Below the pieces are notes generated by a model. That model searched no databases and was not told the origin of the DNA. It saw only the letters and a program-made list of their open reading frames with translations. 64,000 nucleotides of DNA, taken from NCBI GenBank assembly GCA_013339765.2, contig JABSTR010001172.1:496001-560000 (forward strand). Reading direction: 5' to 3'. Source of the stretch: Haemaphysalis longicornis. Its lineage: Eukaryota > Arthropoda > Arachnida > Ixodida > Ixodidae. Each line of letters begins with the position of its first letter. The stretch's first letter is position 1. Positions 44,541 through 58,684 of this stretch are shown piece by piece. The position numbers were made by a program, and so were the translations under genes.

Positions 44541-45085
44541 CTCCTTCTATCATCCGGGAGTCCTTAACATACGCTTTATTTATGACTCCATTCATCCCTT
44601 GGCAAGGGGGACATCCGAGGCACTTCAGAACGTTACCGTCTCCTGGTACCTCCTTCTATCATCCGGGAGTCCTTAACATACGCTTTATTTATGACTCCGT
44701 TCATCCCTTGGCTAGGGGGACATCCGAGGCACTTCAGAACGTTACCGTCTCCTGGTACCTCCTTCTATCATCCGGGAGTCCTTAACATACGCTTTATTTA
44801 TGACTCCGTTCATCCCTTGGCTAGGGGGACATCCGAGGCACTTCAGAACGTTACCGTCTCCTGGTACCTCCTTCTATCATCCGGGAGTCCTTAACATACG
44901 CTTTATTTATGACTCCATTCATCCCTTGGCAAGGGGGACATCCGAGGCACTTCAGAACGTTACCGTCTCCTGGTACCTCCTTCTATCATCCGGGAGTCCT
45001 TAACATACGCTTTATTTATGACTCCGTTCATCCCTTGGCTAGGGGGACATCCGAGGCACTTCAGAACGTTACCGTCTCCTGGTAG
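44541..45085 (+). repeat. Five-copy 109-bp minisatellite
   Basis: Units start at 44541, 44650, 44759, 44868 and 44977 with CTCCTTCTATCATCCGGGAG and are nearly identical. Two linked differences split them into type A (CCATTCATCCCTTGGCAAGG; units 1 and 4) and type B (CCGTTCATCCCTTGGCTAGG; units 2, 3 and 5). Because 109 is not a multiple of three, frames through it shift and are not proteins. Confidence 0.95.
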
Positions 45086-48039
45086 CGGCGTTCCGAGATG
45101 GCGGGCTACGGAGTCTGGGAAAACGGGAAAGAGGCTTTGATGTTGGAGGTGCAGATATGCCGCTGATAGACAGCCCCCTTTTTCGTTTGAACAATATTGC
45201 TGCGGCGACGGTTGTCGCCTGCCGAGCGTGCGGTCCGCATGCTCAGCGAAAGCGCTCCCTGGTTCCGCACCCGGGTCCGCCTCGTTTTAAACCCTTCGCT
45301 GGCGAGCGGCTGAAAGGGGAAAGGGGTCCCCATTTGCTCGTCGCGCTGCTAGAACGACGATCCAGAACAAGCTCGCCGAGCTGCGGGGGAGGGGAAGGTG
45401 ACGAAGCGGGCACCCAGCAAATCAGTTCGGCGTGAAGCTTTACCGTCCCACCCCCTTCTTTTTCTGAGCTTTATTTCTTCTCTCTTACGCGACGTTATAG
45501 CGGAGCGAGGACAGATCGCCAGCTAGAAGCGGAGGGGGCGCATGGCAGCCCTCCAAGACGTGGGGTGCTGGGTCGCTTCTCTGTATCCGTGGGCTGGAGC
45601 TAGGTTAAGTCGTCAGGATGTATATACTAATGCGAACATCTGGACACGTTGTTTTTGCATGCGCGCCAAGGACCGCTCTCTCCCTTTCTCCTTCTCCCGG
45701 CGCCTTAGAGATTACGTATTACTTTTCGGTGTGGTATAACGCGTGCCTTTTACTGGTCGGGCTGCGTTATGATACCAGCCGATGTGTTCACGAGCTCATT
45801 TTCTATAGCCTTCAATCATCGATATCCCATTGTACAGATCGATGCCTGAAAGCATTCGGAGAGTGGAAAAGCCTCCCCGCGCCACTACGCGACCTAACAA
45901 CGCCAGAGCCATTGCACACTAGCTCTCATATCAAAAATTTTAATTTTCCGCGTCGTTTTTCCTTGCTGACTCGAGCAGCTGTTTTACTCCGCACCGAAGT
46001 TGAGTATCATAGAATCGTCTGTGCGGTGTTTGAAACTACATACGGTCTCTACTGTCGGATAGTTTAATTTTATTTTTAATTGTTTGTGACGCGTCGGCTT
46101 CCCGTTCCTTATCAAAATGTGAGCTTAGCCACCAGGATGTACTACGTCGAGATTGAGAATTCCCGCGTTCTTTAAATCACTTTCGCTCGGTAATGCTACC
46201 GCTGAAACTTTTCTTTTTGTTTTTGTTGTTTTTTTTTTGCTCCTACCTGTTTTTGTTTAGTCATTGGGAAGGCATTGACCCCCAAGGTCTGCTGCAGGGG
46301 GGCAGGCGGGTGGGGGAGAACAATAACTGTTTAGCCGATATAGTAATCACGCGATTTCTCTTTCGCGGTGCATTGCTCTAACATGCCCTACTCCGCCACT
46401 CAAGGGAGGAAGTCACCCTGCCTCTTCAGCGGGCTCGGTACATGCTGAAGTAGGGTCACGTGGTATGGTTGTTTGCGCTGCGTAAAGCGTGACTCCACCA
46501 CTGGCTGCCCGTTACATGTTGACCGAAAAGAACCGCCGCTCTTCTCCCATCTGTATTTTTTTGTGTGTGTCCCTTTCGCCGCCCACTAAATGAGCTTCTC
46601 CTACATGCCGTGTTTTTCTTCGCAGCCAACGTGAAGGAGGGACCCGTTAATCTTCGCCGGCGTGCGCGCACCACCCTCAAAGGTCGTCCCGTTACATTAC
46701 CGTGCGTGGGGGACTAACATCCTGGGCGTGAGGGAAAACATGAGAGACCAAATGAGATAACGAACAAGGCGCACCCGTAACGGCGAAAGAGTTGTAAACG
46801 TGAAATTACAAGCAGTGAGAGAGAGAGGGAGAGAGTTGGAGCGAAGGTGAACGTGGTAATTAATTAGTGTCGTCTCTGGGGGAGCGGCTGTGTACGAATT
46901 GCGCTCGAAGGTCACTGCGTCCCTGAAACAACGTACTCCCTTGTTCGATCGCGTGTGAGTTGGTGCGTGCGTACGGCTAATATGCATGTGCGGGGAGGAG
47001 GAGGAGGTCGAGAATGCGTGAAGCCGGGGCTGTGTTACGCAGTCATGACGTGTCTATGCTGCGGGACGCGCGTCGGTACGCGTAGTTGTGTGCAGCAGAA
47101 CGAATGCTGGAGTCTGTGGGATGATCTTCGGTCCAGCTTCTCTCGGTGTCGATATTGCAGGGTCACATAGGGCAGAAGATGGACATATAGAACCGTGGGA
47201 AAAGGTGAAGGGGGAGGGGGGGTATTTCGTATGGTGACGGAACGGTATTATGGGCAGACTATGGAATGGCGTCGCTATTCTTCGCCCCTTTTTGTCTAAT
47301 ATTTTTTCGTCGTGTACTGCCTGTATGCAGGGTTCCGAACTTGGTTTTGCGCGTGTTAGAAAATGTAATGTCTGACTACTTCGGTAGTGGTCTGGGCAGT
47401 CCACGTTTCGGTTCGTACATGGAATAAGTCGAAACTAAAAACAAAACAAAAAAAGGTTTCCGCAGTAATATTCTCGTCGGGGTAGATTTCGCACTTCGAG
47501 GGAGATCTCGCACTGGAGACACCGCGAATATTTAGGCCAAGAGTGACCGCGTTAGTTGTCATTTATGTGATTATGCGACAAGTTACCATGCACGCATACT
47601 GCGAAGCGTCAGCGCGCTAGTGATGGTTTCTGCACATTATCTTGTTAATGAGTCTGCCCTAGTAATGTTATAACATGAGTTTCGTGGTTCGTGTTACTCT
47701 GCCGTTACTTTAACTCTAGAGGTTTAATTCTAAGAATCGTGACTATGCAATTTGTCTTTGGCTGCATTCACTATTTTTTATGTAATACTAATACCGGGCG
47801 TCTCGGTGCAGTATCAACTATGGGACCCCAGTGTGGATGTATCAGCTCTTGTAACCTTCCCTTTTTTACAAGTCAATAGACTTTCTTTCTTTTCAGTTCT
47901 TTCTTCCTTTCCTTCTTTCTTTCTTTCTTTCTTTCATGTCGCGGTCAATGTTGTAAGCTTAGCGTCACTGCACTGGCGACTACGAAAGCATGGGGCTTCA
48001 GGCTGTTCAGCTGTGCCCGCCATGCGAAACGGAGCCTAG
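45086..48039. other. Unassigned, probably intronic
   Basis: No gene or transposon recognised. A (TTTC)n run lies at about 47900-47936, T-runs near 46220-46240, and a GGAGGAGGAGG word near 46994. Frames on both strands lack domains. Confidence 0.35.
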
Positions 48040-48400
48040 TCTCCCGATATCGGTCTCCAGCCCGTCTCGACTACATCGTCCACGACCGTCTAGCTTCGCT
48101 CACTGCACCGCAGTCTGTGCCCAATAACTGCAAACTCCCGCAGGGACGTCAGCAATGGGCGCGACCGCGGAATGGCCGGGGCAAGCCGACGCACGTGCGC
48201 ACGCCGCGGTCACGTGATCGTCCACGTCCCCCCCTCGTGTGGGGAAGAACGGACGGTAACGGTGACAGCTCGAGTAATGAACAGTTAGGAGGCGGCCGCG
48301 CGAGCGTAGTACGTGCTGCTGTCGCGCCGTAATGCGCGCGCGTAATGTGCGCGTCCGCGTTTGCGCGCAAATGTGAAAGGCCTGCGCCGCCGTTCCACCC
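48040..48400. promoter_or_regulatory. CpG island-like patch
   Basis: Very dense CpG with repeated CACGTG-, GCGCGC- and CGCGG-type words (for example near 48193-48225 and 48330-48370). It could be an internal promoter or regulatory island. No exon is attached with confidence. Confidence 0.3.
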
Positions 48401-51117
48401 GCGCGGATTCATTTGCTTCTTTCTTTCTTCTCTGCCCGTGTTTTCTCGTCTACCACCGGCGCGCATTTTCTCTCTCGGCCGGCCCGCTAACTGTTGGCGT
48501 AATTTAGATGCCTCGCTCGGTGTTCGCAGCGAAGAACAAGGAGAGAGAGGAGCGTTTACGAGCTGCAGGCAGAAAAGCCATCGAGAGAGAAAGTGATAGC
48601 TGAAAGAGCGGGGAAATGGCCCCAGCGAAATAGTTCGCGGTCCTTGCCTCTCGTGTCCTTGAGGAGAAGCTGCCTCTCTTTGTGGTGCTGTGCTTCGTCT
48701 CATTTTGTTTGTTCCGTTCTTCTTTTCTTCTACCAGGCGAAAGTGTTCTCTGGCATATAAGCTGCGAGCGTTCAGCCCTGCATTCCTCTGATGCCGGTCA
48801 TTGAGCGGGTATTTGCACCGCGCTCTATACTTATCTTGTCTGCACTCGCTGTTTTTTTCTTTCTCGTTTTTCTCTGTATACCTCACCAGTGAGGGTGCGG
48901 GTGTACGTACGCCGCTGAGCTTTCGCTCTACGGAATTTAGCCGAATCACCCACGAAGAGGATTTCCGTTCTAGCTGCGAAGTTTCTTTCCTTTCTTCTTG
49001 AGTGAACAGCGCCTCGAATGCTTTGTTGCCGCTACTACCACGAAACGGGGCGAAAAGAATTCAGTTCTATTCGGTGACGCGCCAACTGTGTGGTGGAGTG
49101 CCATGGACCTGCATTACACGCTCGCACGGGGCAACGCTCTCGTTGAAACGAAGAACAATCACGCTTTTGCGCTGACACCTTGCAATGTGCCGGCCGGTGA
49201 AAGTGGGAACGCAAGGTCTGTTCGAGCCAATTTGGGCTCAAGGAATAAAGTGGCGAAATAACAGACGGAAAGAATGACCCAAGTGATTTGACCAGCGCGA
49301 TCTCAGTCGGCCGCGTCGGATGCCACAGCGCGTGTCCCGGCGTCTTTTGAGCACTTATAGGATGATTTCTGTAGGCGAAATGTAGGTTAGCAACAATTGG
49401 TGGTCATTCCAATGACTTCTTGGGGAGCGGCAGCCACGTTATGTATACCTAATGTCCAGCAAATTAGGCAGTTGTTCGTATGCAGCGGACTGACCCCCTT
49501 ACTGTGCTAAAATGCTAGGAACTCATGCGTTGTCAGATGCGACTATTGGGACAGAAATAGGCCGAGAAACTTTAACAGAAACCAGAAAGGCGTGGGCCGT
49601 GTGAATATATTATGTAAGGTCTGTTATTCAAGTTTAAAACGGGTGATGACAAGAGGCTTGAATTCTTGCTCAGACAAATTACTTTTTGCTAAGTCTGCCA
49701 CTTGGGGAAGTCGCCGAGACAGCTATGCAAGGATGACTCGAACTGGCGAACGCGAAGTTTGAAAGCAATGTCAGGTGAAGATACCGGGACCCTCGAATTC
49801 AGTTTTCGTGCTCGGTGAAGACGCTAGCTCTTCATTTTCGTTCTTTTTTTTCTGCATGAGTGGTAAAAAGAACGATATGACCGTTGATAAGAATGAATGG
49901 CATCGCGCATACGTGGCCGCACGGCCTTCACTCGATTGCACAACTGGGCCAGCATCTCATAATCGCTGATAACGATAGTGAGACACGCGGTCTCGGCGGG
50001 GTCGTCCTTAAAGAAAAGGTCGGAAGTGAGTGCGGAGGTCTTCGTGTGCTGCGACGAAGGGAAGAAGCGCGCCTCAGATAACCGGGCGCGTAATGCTCGT
50101 ACACTGTGAAATATCGCGCCGATAAGAGGCCCGCATGAATCGCCCCGTGTTTGAGTAAGGCAAGGTCATCGCGATCGGGTCCCGTTTCAGCGTCGCTCCT
50201 TATCACGGCCGTATTGGAGAGCGCATTAACTGTGTACACATTCGCGTCGAAAGTCGCGTTAGTTCGTGGCGCTTCCCCCTTCCCATGCCACTAATCCCGT
50301 CGAACCCCCCTCCCCTCTCACGGATACAATTGAAGTGCACTTTGTATACCTTTCAGTGCAACCTCCTTGACTTTGCAATATCTTATCACTTCACTCCACG
50401 CCGATGCGGTCACGTGCCATTGTACAAATGAAGTTCTTTCGATTCGTTTCTTTACTGCATGCACCACCACTTGCGATGTCGTTCTGCATGGCTCAAAAGA
50501 TATCATTTCTACACCGAGCATGCTGCCATTTTTAGCAAGCTTATCTCGCTTTTGTTCAGGCTGCGTTGTTTGAGGTGGGGATGGGGGGAGGGGGGGGGGG
50601 CACATGCCTTAGCTGGCAGTACTCTTGGGCAGGCAGGACATGCAAGACAAGAGGCCAGTATAAGGAAGCAGACGGGATCGCGTCAGCTCTCGACCAACTG
50701 TACTTTCCTCTGCGTGCGTGTGTGTGTGTGCCTGTTTGCCTCCAGTTCGCGTACAAAATGTCTTCTATTACGCAACGGGGGCCTGTTCTCAGTAACAATG
50801 GGCTGCCGCGGCCAAGTGCGTGTGTGTAGTTGGGATTACACTGCAGTACGCACACAAATGATGTGTTTGGACTTGAGTCACTATACTCTCCAGCACGCCC
50901 ACACATGATGGGCTTGGACGTGAATTCGAACATGTCGACTTTTGTCACACTCCAACATCGATTGACGGCAGTTATCCTCTGGGCCTCATTGTGTTTTATT
51001 GCTGATAATGCCCCGCTTTGCTGTTTGAGAAAGAGTGAGAAAAAAGAGAGACAACCAACCGGTTGGGACTTTCCCCCCGCTTGTAGATTACGTTGCAGCC
51101 AAATGGGTCTCTCTCTT

Positions 51118-51118
<1 letters not shown>
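48401..51118. other. Unassigned, probably intronic
   Basis: Mixed sequence with short G-rich and GT-rich runs (about 50576-50600 and 50717-50730). No domain, exon pair or transposon recognised. Confidence 0.3.
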
Positions 51119-51150
<32 letters not shown>

Positions 51151-51195
51151 GTCTGTCTGTCTGTCTGTTATCTCTATCTCTATCTCTATCTCTCT
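51119..51195 (+). repeat. (GTCT)n followed by (TATCTC)n microsatellite
   Basis: About a dozen GTCT units with one interruption, then four TATCTC units. It is a compound pyrimidine-rich simple repeat. Confidence 0.9.
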
Positions 51196-54100
51196 AATTT
51201 TCAGATTACTTTCTCTTTTGTTATTCTTCAGAAGGCACTCGACGGAGGTGATATGCATTTCCAGATATGCCTCGATGTTTTTAGTAGACGATGGTAGTCA
51301 ATCCGTATCCGCCTCATAAAAAAAGTCCGGAGGAGGAGAGAATAGGCGCGGCATTGGTCCTGCGTCTCGCGAGGTGCTTGTGTGCGCGGCTCGTCGCACG
51401 CCCTAGCTGTCGCAGGGCTTGTCGTCACCAGAGTCGCGAAACCAAACACCGCGCGCGCTTGTAACGCTCCAAGTCTCCAAGCTCGCTCTCGCTCTACTCC
51501 TCCTCCTCCTCGTGCCGGATATCTCTTCCAAGGCGCGTGTGAACCAACGCGACACGGTCGTCGGCAGCAACGGCGCCACCAGGGGATAATTAGGCGCGTA
51601 AATGTGGGACGTACGCCATGCGATTGTGTGCATACGACGAAGCGCGTACTAACCAAATCACCGAGCTAGCGCCGACAGGAACTACGAAATGCGGAAAGTA
51701 AACGGAGGGTTGGAAATGAAAAAAAAAAAAAAAAACAAACAAAAAAACGCCGCGTTTATGCGGGGAGGGTTAAGGCGGTGCTCCGATTCGGAGCTCCTGG
51801 AGCTGTGGGGACGCGATAAGCCCCCTTTCATGGAGAAACAGTGGCGCGGCACTGTGGCGGTGACCGGCACGTGCGCGAGTTAGGCTGGGCCGCTTATCGA
51901 AACGCACTCCTTTTTCCTCTTTTTGACGCCTTATCGAACCGCGGATCACGTGGACCCCAATACCTCTCTGTATACGTTGGTCGCGCAACTGTCGTCTGGA
52001 ACAAAAATACGGATGGTGCGTTTCGCTTTCCTTTGCCCCCTCTTTCTTCTCCCCCATTCTTTGTGCGGCCTTGTATTGTCTGTTCTCGTTGGTGTGTTTG
52101 GCGGTGATTTTCATAGTGGAGTGATTTCTTGGCAGAGCCAGGTGGAATATATATTTTATGTAGTAAGTGCATGCACTTAGCCGTATTGTAAATTTACTTC
52201 GCGGGCGAAACTTTATTGTGAAGAAAGGATGGCTGCAGCTGCAAATGACATTTTTCCCATCTGCGGCATCTGTGACCGTGTCCAGCAAATGGGGTGGGGG
52301 GTGGGGGGGTGCAGGTTGTGCGCGCTCGTTGCTAACATACCGCGAAACACGGGACAGCGAGCTAACCATGCCAGTATTGTGGGATCGCTTAATCAGGAAG
52401 CAGGCGACGCACGTTGCAGCACGTCTAAGAATATTGTTCGCGCCTTTCCACAATACCTTACGGCTTTTGTAGCTCTGCACATGAGCTAAGTATGCTACAT
52501 CTGCGTTTCAGCGCGTTGTTTAATTCCTGTGTTGAAATCTGATGCTGCTTTTTTTCGTCCCACCGGTTTACTGCCGCCACGATCTCGCGCTGTCCTGTAA
52601 TGAAACTGCCTGTAAAGGGTACTTCACTGCAGGCGTACTCACGATGAGGGAAAGCCATCTTCGCGGAGCGGTGCCGATCGCAAAAAAGAAAAGAGAAAAA
52701 AAAATTAACAAAAGAAATAGAAAAATAGCTTTGTAACAGTACTTTAACATAAGCACTCTTCGTTGTTGTTCTCAAACAGAGTTCGCCGGGGGCGCATATC
52801 TTCCAGGAGGGACGGCCTAATATAAGCTAGAGCAAGCGGCAGTTTAGCCCGAATGGACGTCTGCCAGATGATGCATGGCTGTGGGTGACATAATGCCTCG
52901 GACTTAAACTCCAGTGGCATCGTGCATTCAGTTGCGACTGATTAACACTTTCTCCGTCTGTCCTATCCGCTCCGAATTTATACGGGCGTGTCAGAGGACC
53001 ACGAAGCCTTGAAGGTGTGCCACACGATGTGCATAAAATGTAACTTCTGGACGAAAAATGTCGAACAAACCGCCGGTTCGTGTCCATGCGTGTACAGTAT
53101 TCATCAAGTGGATATTGGTCCCAAGGCAGGATAGAAGGGTTGGGCGTACCATCTTATTTCTGCTTACCGTTTCCACGTGCCACCGCCACTGGGAGAACCC
53201 TGGTACAGAAGGGAGCTGGGGATGAGGCGAGAAGAGGCTGTTACCCTCGCTAGGAGAAATGGTCACTTCAAGCTCGGTATCTGTCATTGGCGCTTAGGTT
53301 CGCAATCTCCTCAGCTGCCGTGTTGTCCCTCCGTACTGCTATCTACGGCATATCGAGGTGGGTCCTCGTTGGCTGGCATCTGGGCAGCCTAAAAAAAGCT
53401 TCGCGCTTTTGAAGTCAGTCATTTGGAGTGTGTTTGCAAGCATCCTCGTGAGCCCTGCCGACGGCGCTGTTTGCCGAAGTCGTCGTTTCTGCTCGCTTGC
53501 GATGGTGTTGCCATGGGTATTACCGAACCATTGGCTTCACTCAGGTTTTCTGGTATTCCGAGGATTTTCTGTGGCTTGCTGTCCGCCAGAATCCTTTCTG
53601 ACGGCCAGCAATGACTCTGATGTTCATTTGTCGTTGACAGAGCTGAGCGTTGTTCTTTCCGAGAAAAGGAAAACTCTTGTTCCCATAGTTACACCATTAC
53701 CACGGATGATGAAGCTGATGGGACTAAGTGTTTGAGCGACAAGTGAAAGCGCCCGTCGCAGGTCGAACTTTCGGGTAAAATTTACAGTCTTTTGTTGGTA
53801 GTTAATTTTAACGACGAAAGAGAAGAAGATGGAATCGCTTGCTGTGCTTTAGATGAAATGCTCGCCGAGGACGACACCATGCTCTTACGTCCGGCCGCTG
53901 CCGCCGTGGTGTACGTTTGCGGAGCACTTTCTCCGCAATCGGCGGATGGCACGCGACGAGCATACTCTCTACCGTAGTCGCTGGTGGGAAGCCACCCAGT
54001 TCTGCGTCGCTCATACCGGGCGGTGGACGAATCCCAAGGAGTGCACCCTCTTTCGGATTTCTAATTTGCCGCCAACATGGACAGTATAGATGATGATGAT

Positions 54101-55896
54101 AGATGCGCCGAGAAAGAAATGGCACGTTCGCTCGCACGGGGACTGCGGCAGACACGCGCGTGTTTCGGAACGTTGTCGCCTGTGTCAGCGTGCATGGCTT
54201 AGCCTCGCTCTCTTCACGACGCCAATAAACCTTGAAGAACGGCTTTCCCTTTTCGTATTACACCCTTCCTCGGCAATAGCGCATTCTCTTCCCGTATACA
54301 CTGGCGTCAGCACAAACATGAACCCTCATTACAACAAGACCGTTTTATTCGAAGTTTTTACGCTCTCAACTGTACCAAAGGGAGAGCTAGCACACCATCT
54401 CCGTGTTGAACAAAGCACCGCTTCTAACGAAGAAGCATTGCGAAAAATCACTGCTAACGAACAAGCACTGCTAGCACCGTTAGAAGCACCGCTCCTAACG
54501 TCTACAGCCATTTATTCAACTGAAGCGTGGTTCTTAGCGTCGTTATGAACCGTTTTAATGTGGTTTTATCGTCCGGCTAATGCGTCGTTGTGCGAGGAAA
54601 CGAGGAACACGTGGTGTTCGATCCTCGCTGTGGGTGTTTCGAAAGCTTGCGGACCGTCATCATCTATCCGACGCTGAGCTAACGCGAGCGCGAATCTGTC
54701 TCACACGATGGCTCTATCGTAGACACAGCTCTCTGTGGCAGTCTGCACGCATTTACGGTTATTACGCTGCGCGAAATCCGAGAGCGCCGCTGGTGGACCG
54801 ATGCATCGACCCCGTCGAGGAGGAGGGAAGAGCGAGCTTCCAGAGTGCGCAACCCGCCGTACTTCATCCGCGGCGGCTAAGTTGACTCTGTGCTCTCTCG
54901 CGGCTGCATCGTGCGTCTCCCTCCCCCCTTCCTCTGCCGCGTACGCTTATTTAAATACACGCGGCGGCGCATGGGTGTCTGCGCCGACAGCGTCTGTTCC
55001 ACCTCCGTCGTTCCGGGCGCCCCCACATCCTCTTAGGAGACTCTCCCCGTTTTCTTTTTTCTCTCCTTGCTTCTTTATCTTTATCACCTCGGCGGCCGAT
55101 GTGAAGGGAATGAACTCCCTTCGCAGAGCTCCACAGTGGCTCGCTGCTCGCGATTTTTTTCTTTTCTTTGGTGTGGCTGCTGCCGTTTCGTTATATGCGA
55201 GGGCACGTCATCGCCTGTCAGCTCTCTCAAGACAGTGCGTATTAAGCAACGGCGATGCGAAAGAAGGGGTTAAAGAGAGCGGAAGAGTCGGCTAACGTGC
55301 CGTTATGCGCCGGGATGACAAAAAACGAGACACGTGACGTCATCAAACAGCGCTATGCATTACGCTGCTGGCGTTTTTTTTTTTTTTAGTGCCTACTTTT
55401 AAAATCAGCCCTGTAAATGGCGCAGTAAATGCTGTTTCAGTGTTACCGAGTTTTTGTGCTTCTACGCAACCGTAGTTTAGCTTGAAATTCTGTCGTATCC
55501 TGTACAAGGATACCGCAGGTTGATATTGCAACGATAAAGAGGGTATCATCATGAGAGTATTTTGTAGTCTGTATTTCTGGAAAGCAGCCGTTCTTAGGGG
55601 CGAAACAGTGAAAAGCTGAAAAAGGAGGAAATATTAGTCACTGGTGTAACTTGTAAAAAGCGTAGCCCTAATCTCTCGCACACATCTGTCATAAATTTAC
55701 GTCTCCGCACTTTTTCCCGTAAAACCACCGCCGAAGAGCTTGTACGATTAGCCTCACTCGTAGCTCTGGGTGCAAAGAACCACATCCGCGCTGTGGAGGC
55801 ACTGCGCATGCTGACAGCAAGTGACCTCAAATCATGAAAAATGACCAAGATCACGTGCAAAGGCGTAAGGGCGTAAAAACGGTATATTTCGTGGCT
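51196..55896. other. Unassigned, probably intronic
   Basis: No convincing exon. A-rich stretches occur near 51718-51747 and 52681-52705. The word TTATTTAAATAC near 54949 is TATA-like within a CpG-rich stretch (about 54880-55020). Open frames of up to 236 codons (51770-52480, minus strand) have no recognisable domain. Confidence 0.3.
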
Positions 55897-55928
55897 AGCC
55901 AACCAAAGCGCTCGGGCTTTGGTTGGCT
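55897..55928. repeat. Perfect 13-bp stem hairpin
   Basis: AGCCAACCAAAGC and its exact complement flank a six-base loop, GCTCGG. The function is unknown. Confidence 0.7.
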
Positions 55929-58684
55929 GGCGCGAATGTCGCAACTGGGGCCTTATAAGCTTCCTCCCGGGCCATTTCGTTCGGTGGGTGCCGTTCCCTC
56001 CGAGACTTTCGCTCGTCGGCCGTAAACACTGCTCTCAACAACGATGCGCACCACTGTTCGATGCTATCTGGCCCTGCGCAGACATCGCGTCGTCTCCGGT
56101 AAGGGCGCCACGCATTGAGGGCAGGCGAGATACTGCCGGCCCCAAGCGGCGGAGAGGACGTCCGGCTGAAGGGACGCGAACTCTCTCAAGCGGGGCTGTA
56201 AACAACGCCTCTCTAATACGAATGCCATCTGGCTTTTCACACACTCTCTCTTTCATTCCTTCACTGCACCGTTGCTGCTTTCTCCGTTGGTTCGGCATTT
56301 TCGTCTCGTCCTCGCAGTAAGACCGAATCGGAGGTTCGGGCCTCCCGCATCGACGTGTCGTCCGGCGGCGCCTTTTACCTCGGTGGTGTTTGGCGCCGCG
56401 AAAGCAGGCAGGGAGAGCGAAGGTGAGCCGGACGAAAGAAATGCCGAGAGGGAGAGAGGATATTAGACGGAGAAAGTTGGAGACAAGAACGCAAGAAAAG
56501 AATAATGGAGGTGAGAGGGGGAGGGCTGAGGGAAGAAACACGTTGGGGGAGAGAGAGAGAGAGTCGCTGATGAGGGGGCCAGTGGAGGCCCCAGAGCAAG
56601 TCTGTCGGCCAGTGTACCACGGGGCTAGTAGGGGAGGGAAGCCAGCTTGACGACCCTCCTAACCGCCTCTCCTAAAAGTCGCAGCAGCCCCCCTCCCTCG
56701 CTACCCGCCATAGGGCGTCAAAACGAAATAAGAGGAGAAGAAAAAGAAGGAGAGGAAAGAGTAAGACAGAATGTAGGCGTAACAGGTGGAACAAGTGGTC
56801 TGCAGTGCCTCCTCGGATGAGGAAGAGGGAGAAGTAAAAGAGCAGAATGTCGACCAGCATTTCGAGGGCGAGGATGAAGTGTGCCTCGCTCTGCTGCTCC
56901 GCATCCCCATTGGTCGACTGACTCGTCCTGCGGGGGGAGGAGGAGAGGTGCTAGCGTTCACCGCCAGGTAGTCGGCGACGCCGGCGAAGTGACGGACCTG
57001 AGAGGAAGAAGCATCAAGCGGGAAAAAAAAAGTAGCATCGCCGGAGAACGCGGCGAAGTGGTGGAAAGGGTGCAAGACGCAGAGATTGAAGCTGAACGGG
57101 GGAAGGGAAAAAATGTGGAGGAAGTAGTGGTTTTTTAGGCGCAAGGGCAGGAAGGCCGCCTCTGTTTTTGGCTACCTACTTGCGCGTCTGTTTTCGTGGC
57201 CGGAATGGGAAGTTCTGCGCGCGATGAAACGAGGAGGTCGGTGCGAGGAGGAACGGGAAAGAGAGCTCTGCGCTCTTTTATGGCTATTCCTTTGTTCGGG
57301 AATGCACCCTGACTAGGTTTGTTGGTTCGCGTGGCTACCTTTACCGCCGTCCTTCGTCGCTTTTGATGCTTCTGTTGTTTCCTCGTGGTCCTAGGAGGAA
57401 ACGACGCCGCCGCGTTTCCTTTTCCCTGCTGCTGAGCATCCGTCCTCGCTCCTTGGACAAGGTTCGCTCCATCCATCGCAAACGCTTCCTCTTCCTTTAG
57501 TTTTCTTTTCATTTTGGCTTTGTTCTAAAATTTGGTTAACGTCGCTTTGGCCGTTCTCTCTTGCGGCTTCTTCGTCCAGCATCTGTGACTTTTTGCTTTC
57601 TCTAATGTCGCTCGGCTGACCGTCACTCATGTTCGTCTGAGAGAAGAGGTTCTTTCCCCCCCTCACTCTCTCTCTCTCTGCTCTTCGCATCCTCTTGGTG
57701 TTCTTGCTTTCCAACTCGCGCGTACTGTTCCGGAGGCTTGGCTAGTTTCGTTTTGTTCCTGATGTTGCTTTCAGAGGCTGTTGTTGTCGTTTCTGGCGCG
57801 ACTGTTTTGCAGCGAGCGCTGCTGGCACGAGTCAGCGACCCCTTTCCGGTAGGACCAGACCGGTATTTCCCAAATGTCCCCCGCCCATCTCTCTCTCTGC
57901 CCCTTCTCTCAATACATCCTCGCCTCTCGCGTATATAGAGAGCCTCCTCCTCGTTTTATAACCTCTTCTGGCTTCGCCCCGGAGGTCTGTGTCCTGTTTT
58001 TATTGCCCGCTCTGCTCTCCCGCACCCTTCCCTCTGAGAGTAGCCCTTCTTGAGAGATGAAGTGCGCATAGGAGAGGGAGGGAAAGCGATTTATATACAT
58101 AGAAAGACACGGTGGGAAAGATTCCGAGACACGTGCGTTGTCCCTCTTTCCCACCAGCAGCACCTCTTCTTCCTCTTCCTCGTATGTCTTTCTCTTTGTT
58201 TTCTTTTTCTCGCCGTCTTCTGTTTCTCTGCGTTCGCGGCTCGTTGTTGACTTTCTCGCTCGCCGCACGGCAGCCGCAGACTTGAACTTGACTGCAGGAC
58301 AATCACGCTCGGGCAAGGGAAGCGGAATATTTTCTCTCCCCCTCTTCCCCCCCCCCCTCTCTCTCTCCCGTGCAGCCGCCCTCTTGCGCTTCTTTTTTCG
58401 TCCCGGCAGTCCCCCTGGCGCCGCCGCAGTGTACCGCTCTTTCAGTACAGGTCGACGCCGCTTTGCGACTGGAAGTGCGTGTGCGTTTCTGCCGCCGGAG
58501 TTTCCCGATTCGTCCGCCGGTCGTGAGGGTCGCTTCTCCTAATAGCCGGCGTGCTGTGATAAGCGGCCCACCTGCCGGGCGAACGGGTCCGCGTCACTCC
58601 GGAGCTCGGCCCGACTGGGCTCGATCGGACGGGTCCGCCGGTGCCGAGTTACTCACCCCGGCTCTATTCATCATCGGTTTGTCG
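55929..58684. other. Unassigned, probably intronic, purine/pyrimidine-rich
   Basis: Long GA-rich (about 56400-57120) and CT-rich (about 57640-58520) stretches dominate and explain lysine/glutamate/arginine-rich frames. CGTATATAGAG near 57929 is a TATA-like word. No gene is supported. Confidence 0.35.

Noticed and set aside
44414..45003. Repeated peptides of about 67 codons
   Set aside because: They are translations of the 109-bp minisatellite; the period is not a multiple of three.
48149..48949. 266-codon minus-strand frame, the longest open frame in the window
   Set aside because: It overlaps the CpG-rich patch; it is arginine-, glutamate- and serine-rich without a domain and is probably compositional.
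51770..52480. 236-codon minus-strand frame
   Set aside because: It has no domain, signal peptide or conserved-looking motif; it is probably a chance frame.
56701..57144. Hydrophobic minus-strand frame that looks like membrane segments
   Set aside because: It is produced by reading a GA-rich tract on the opposite strand, giving phenylalanine/serine/leucine runs.
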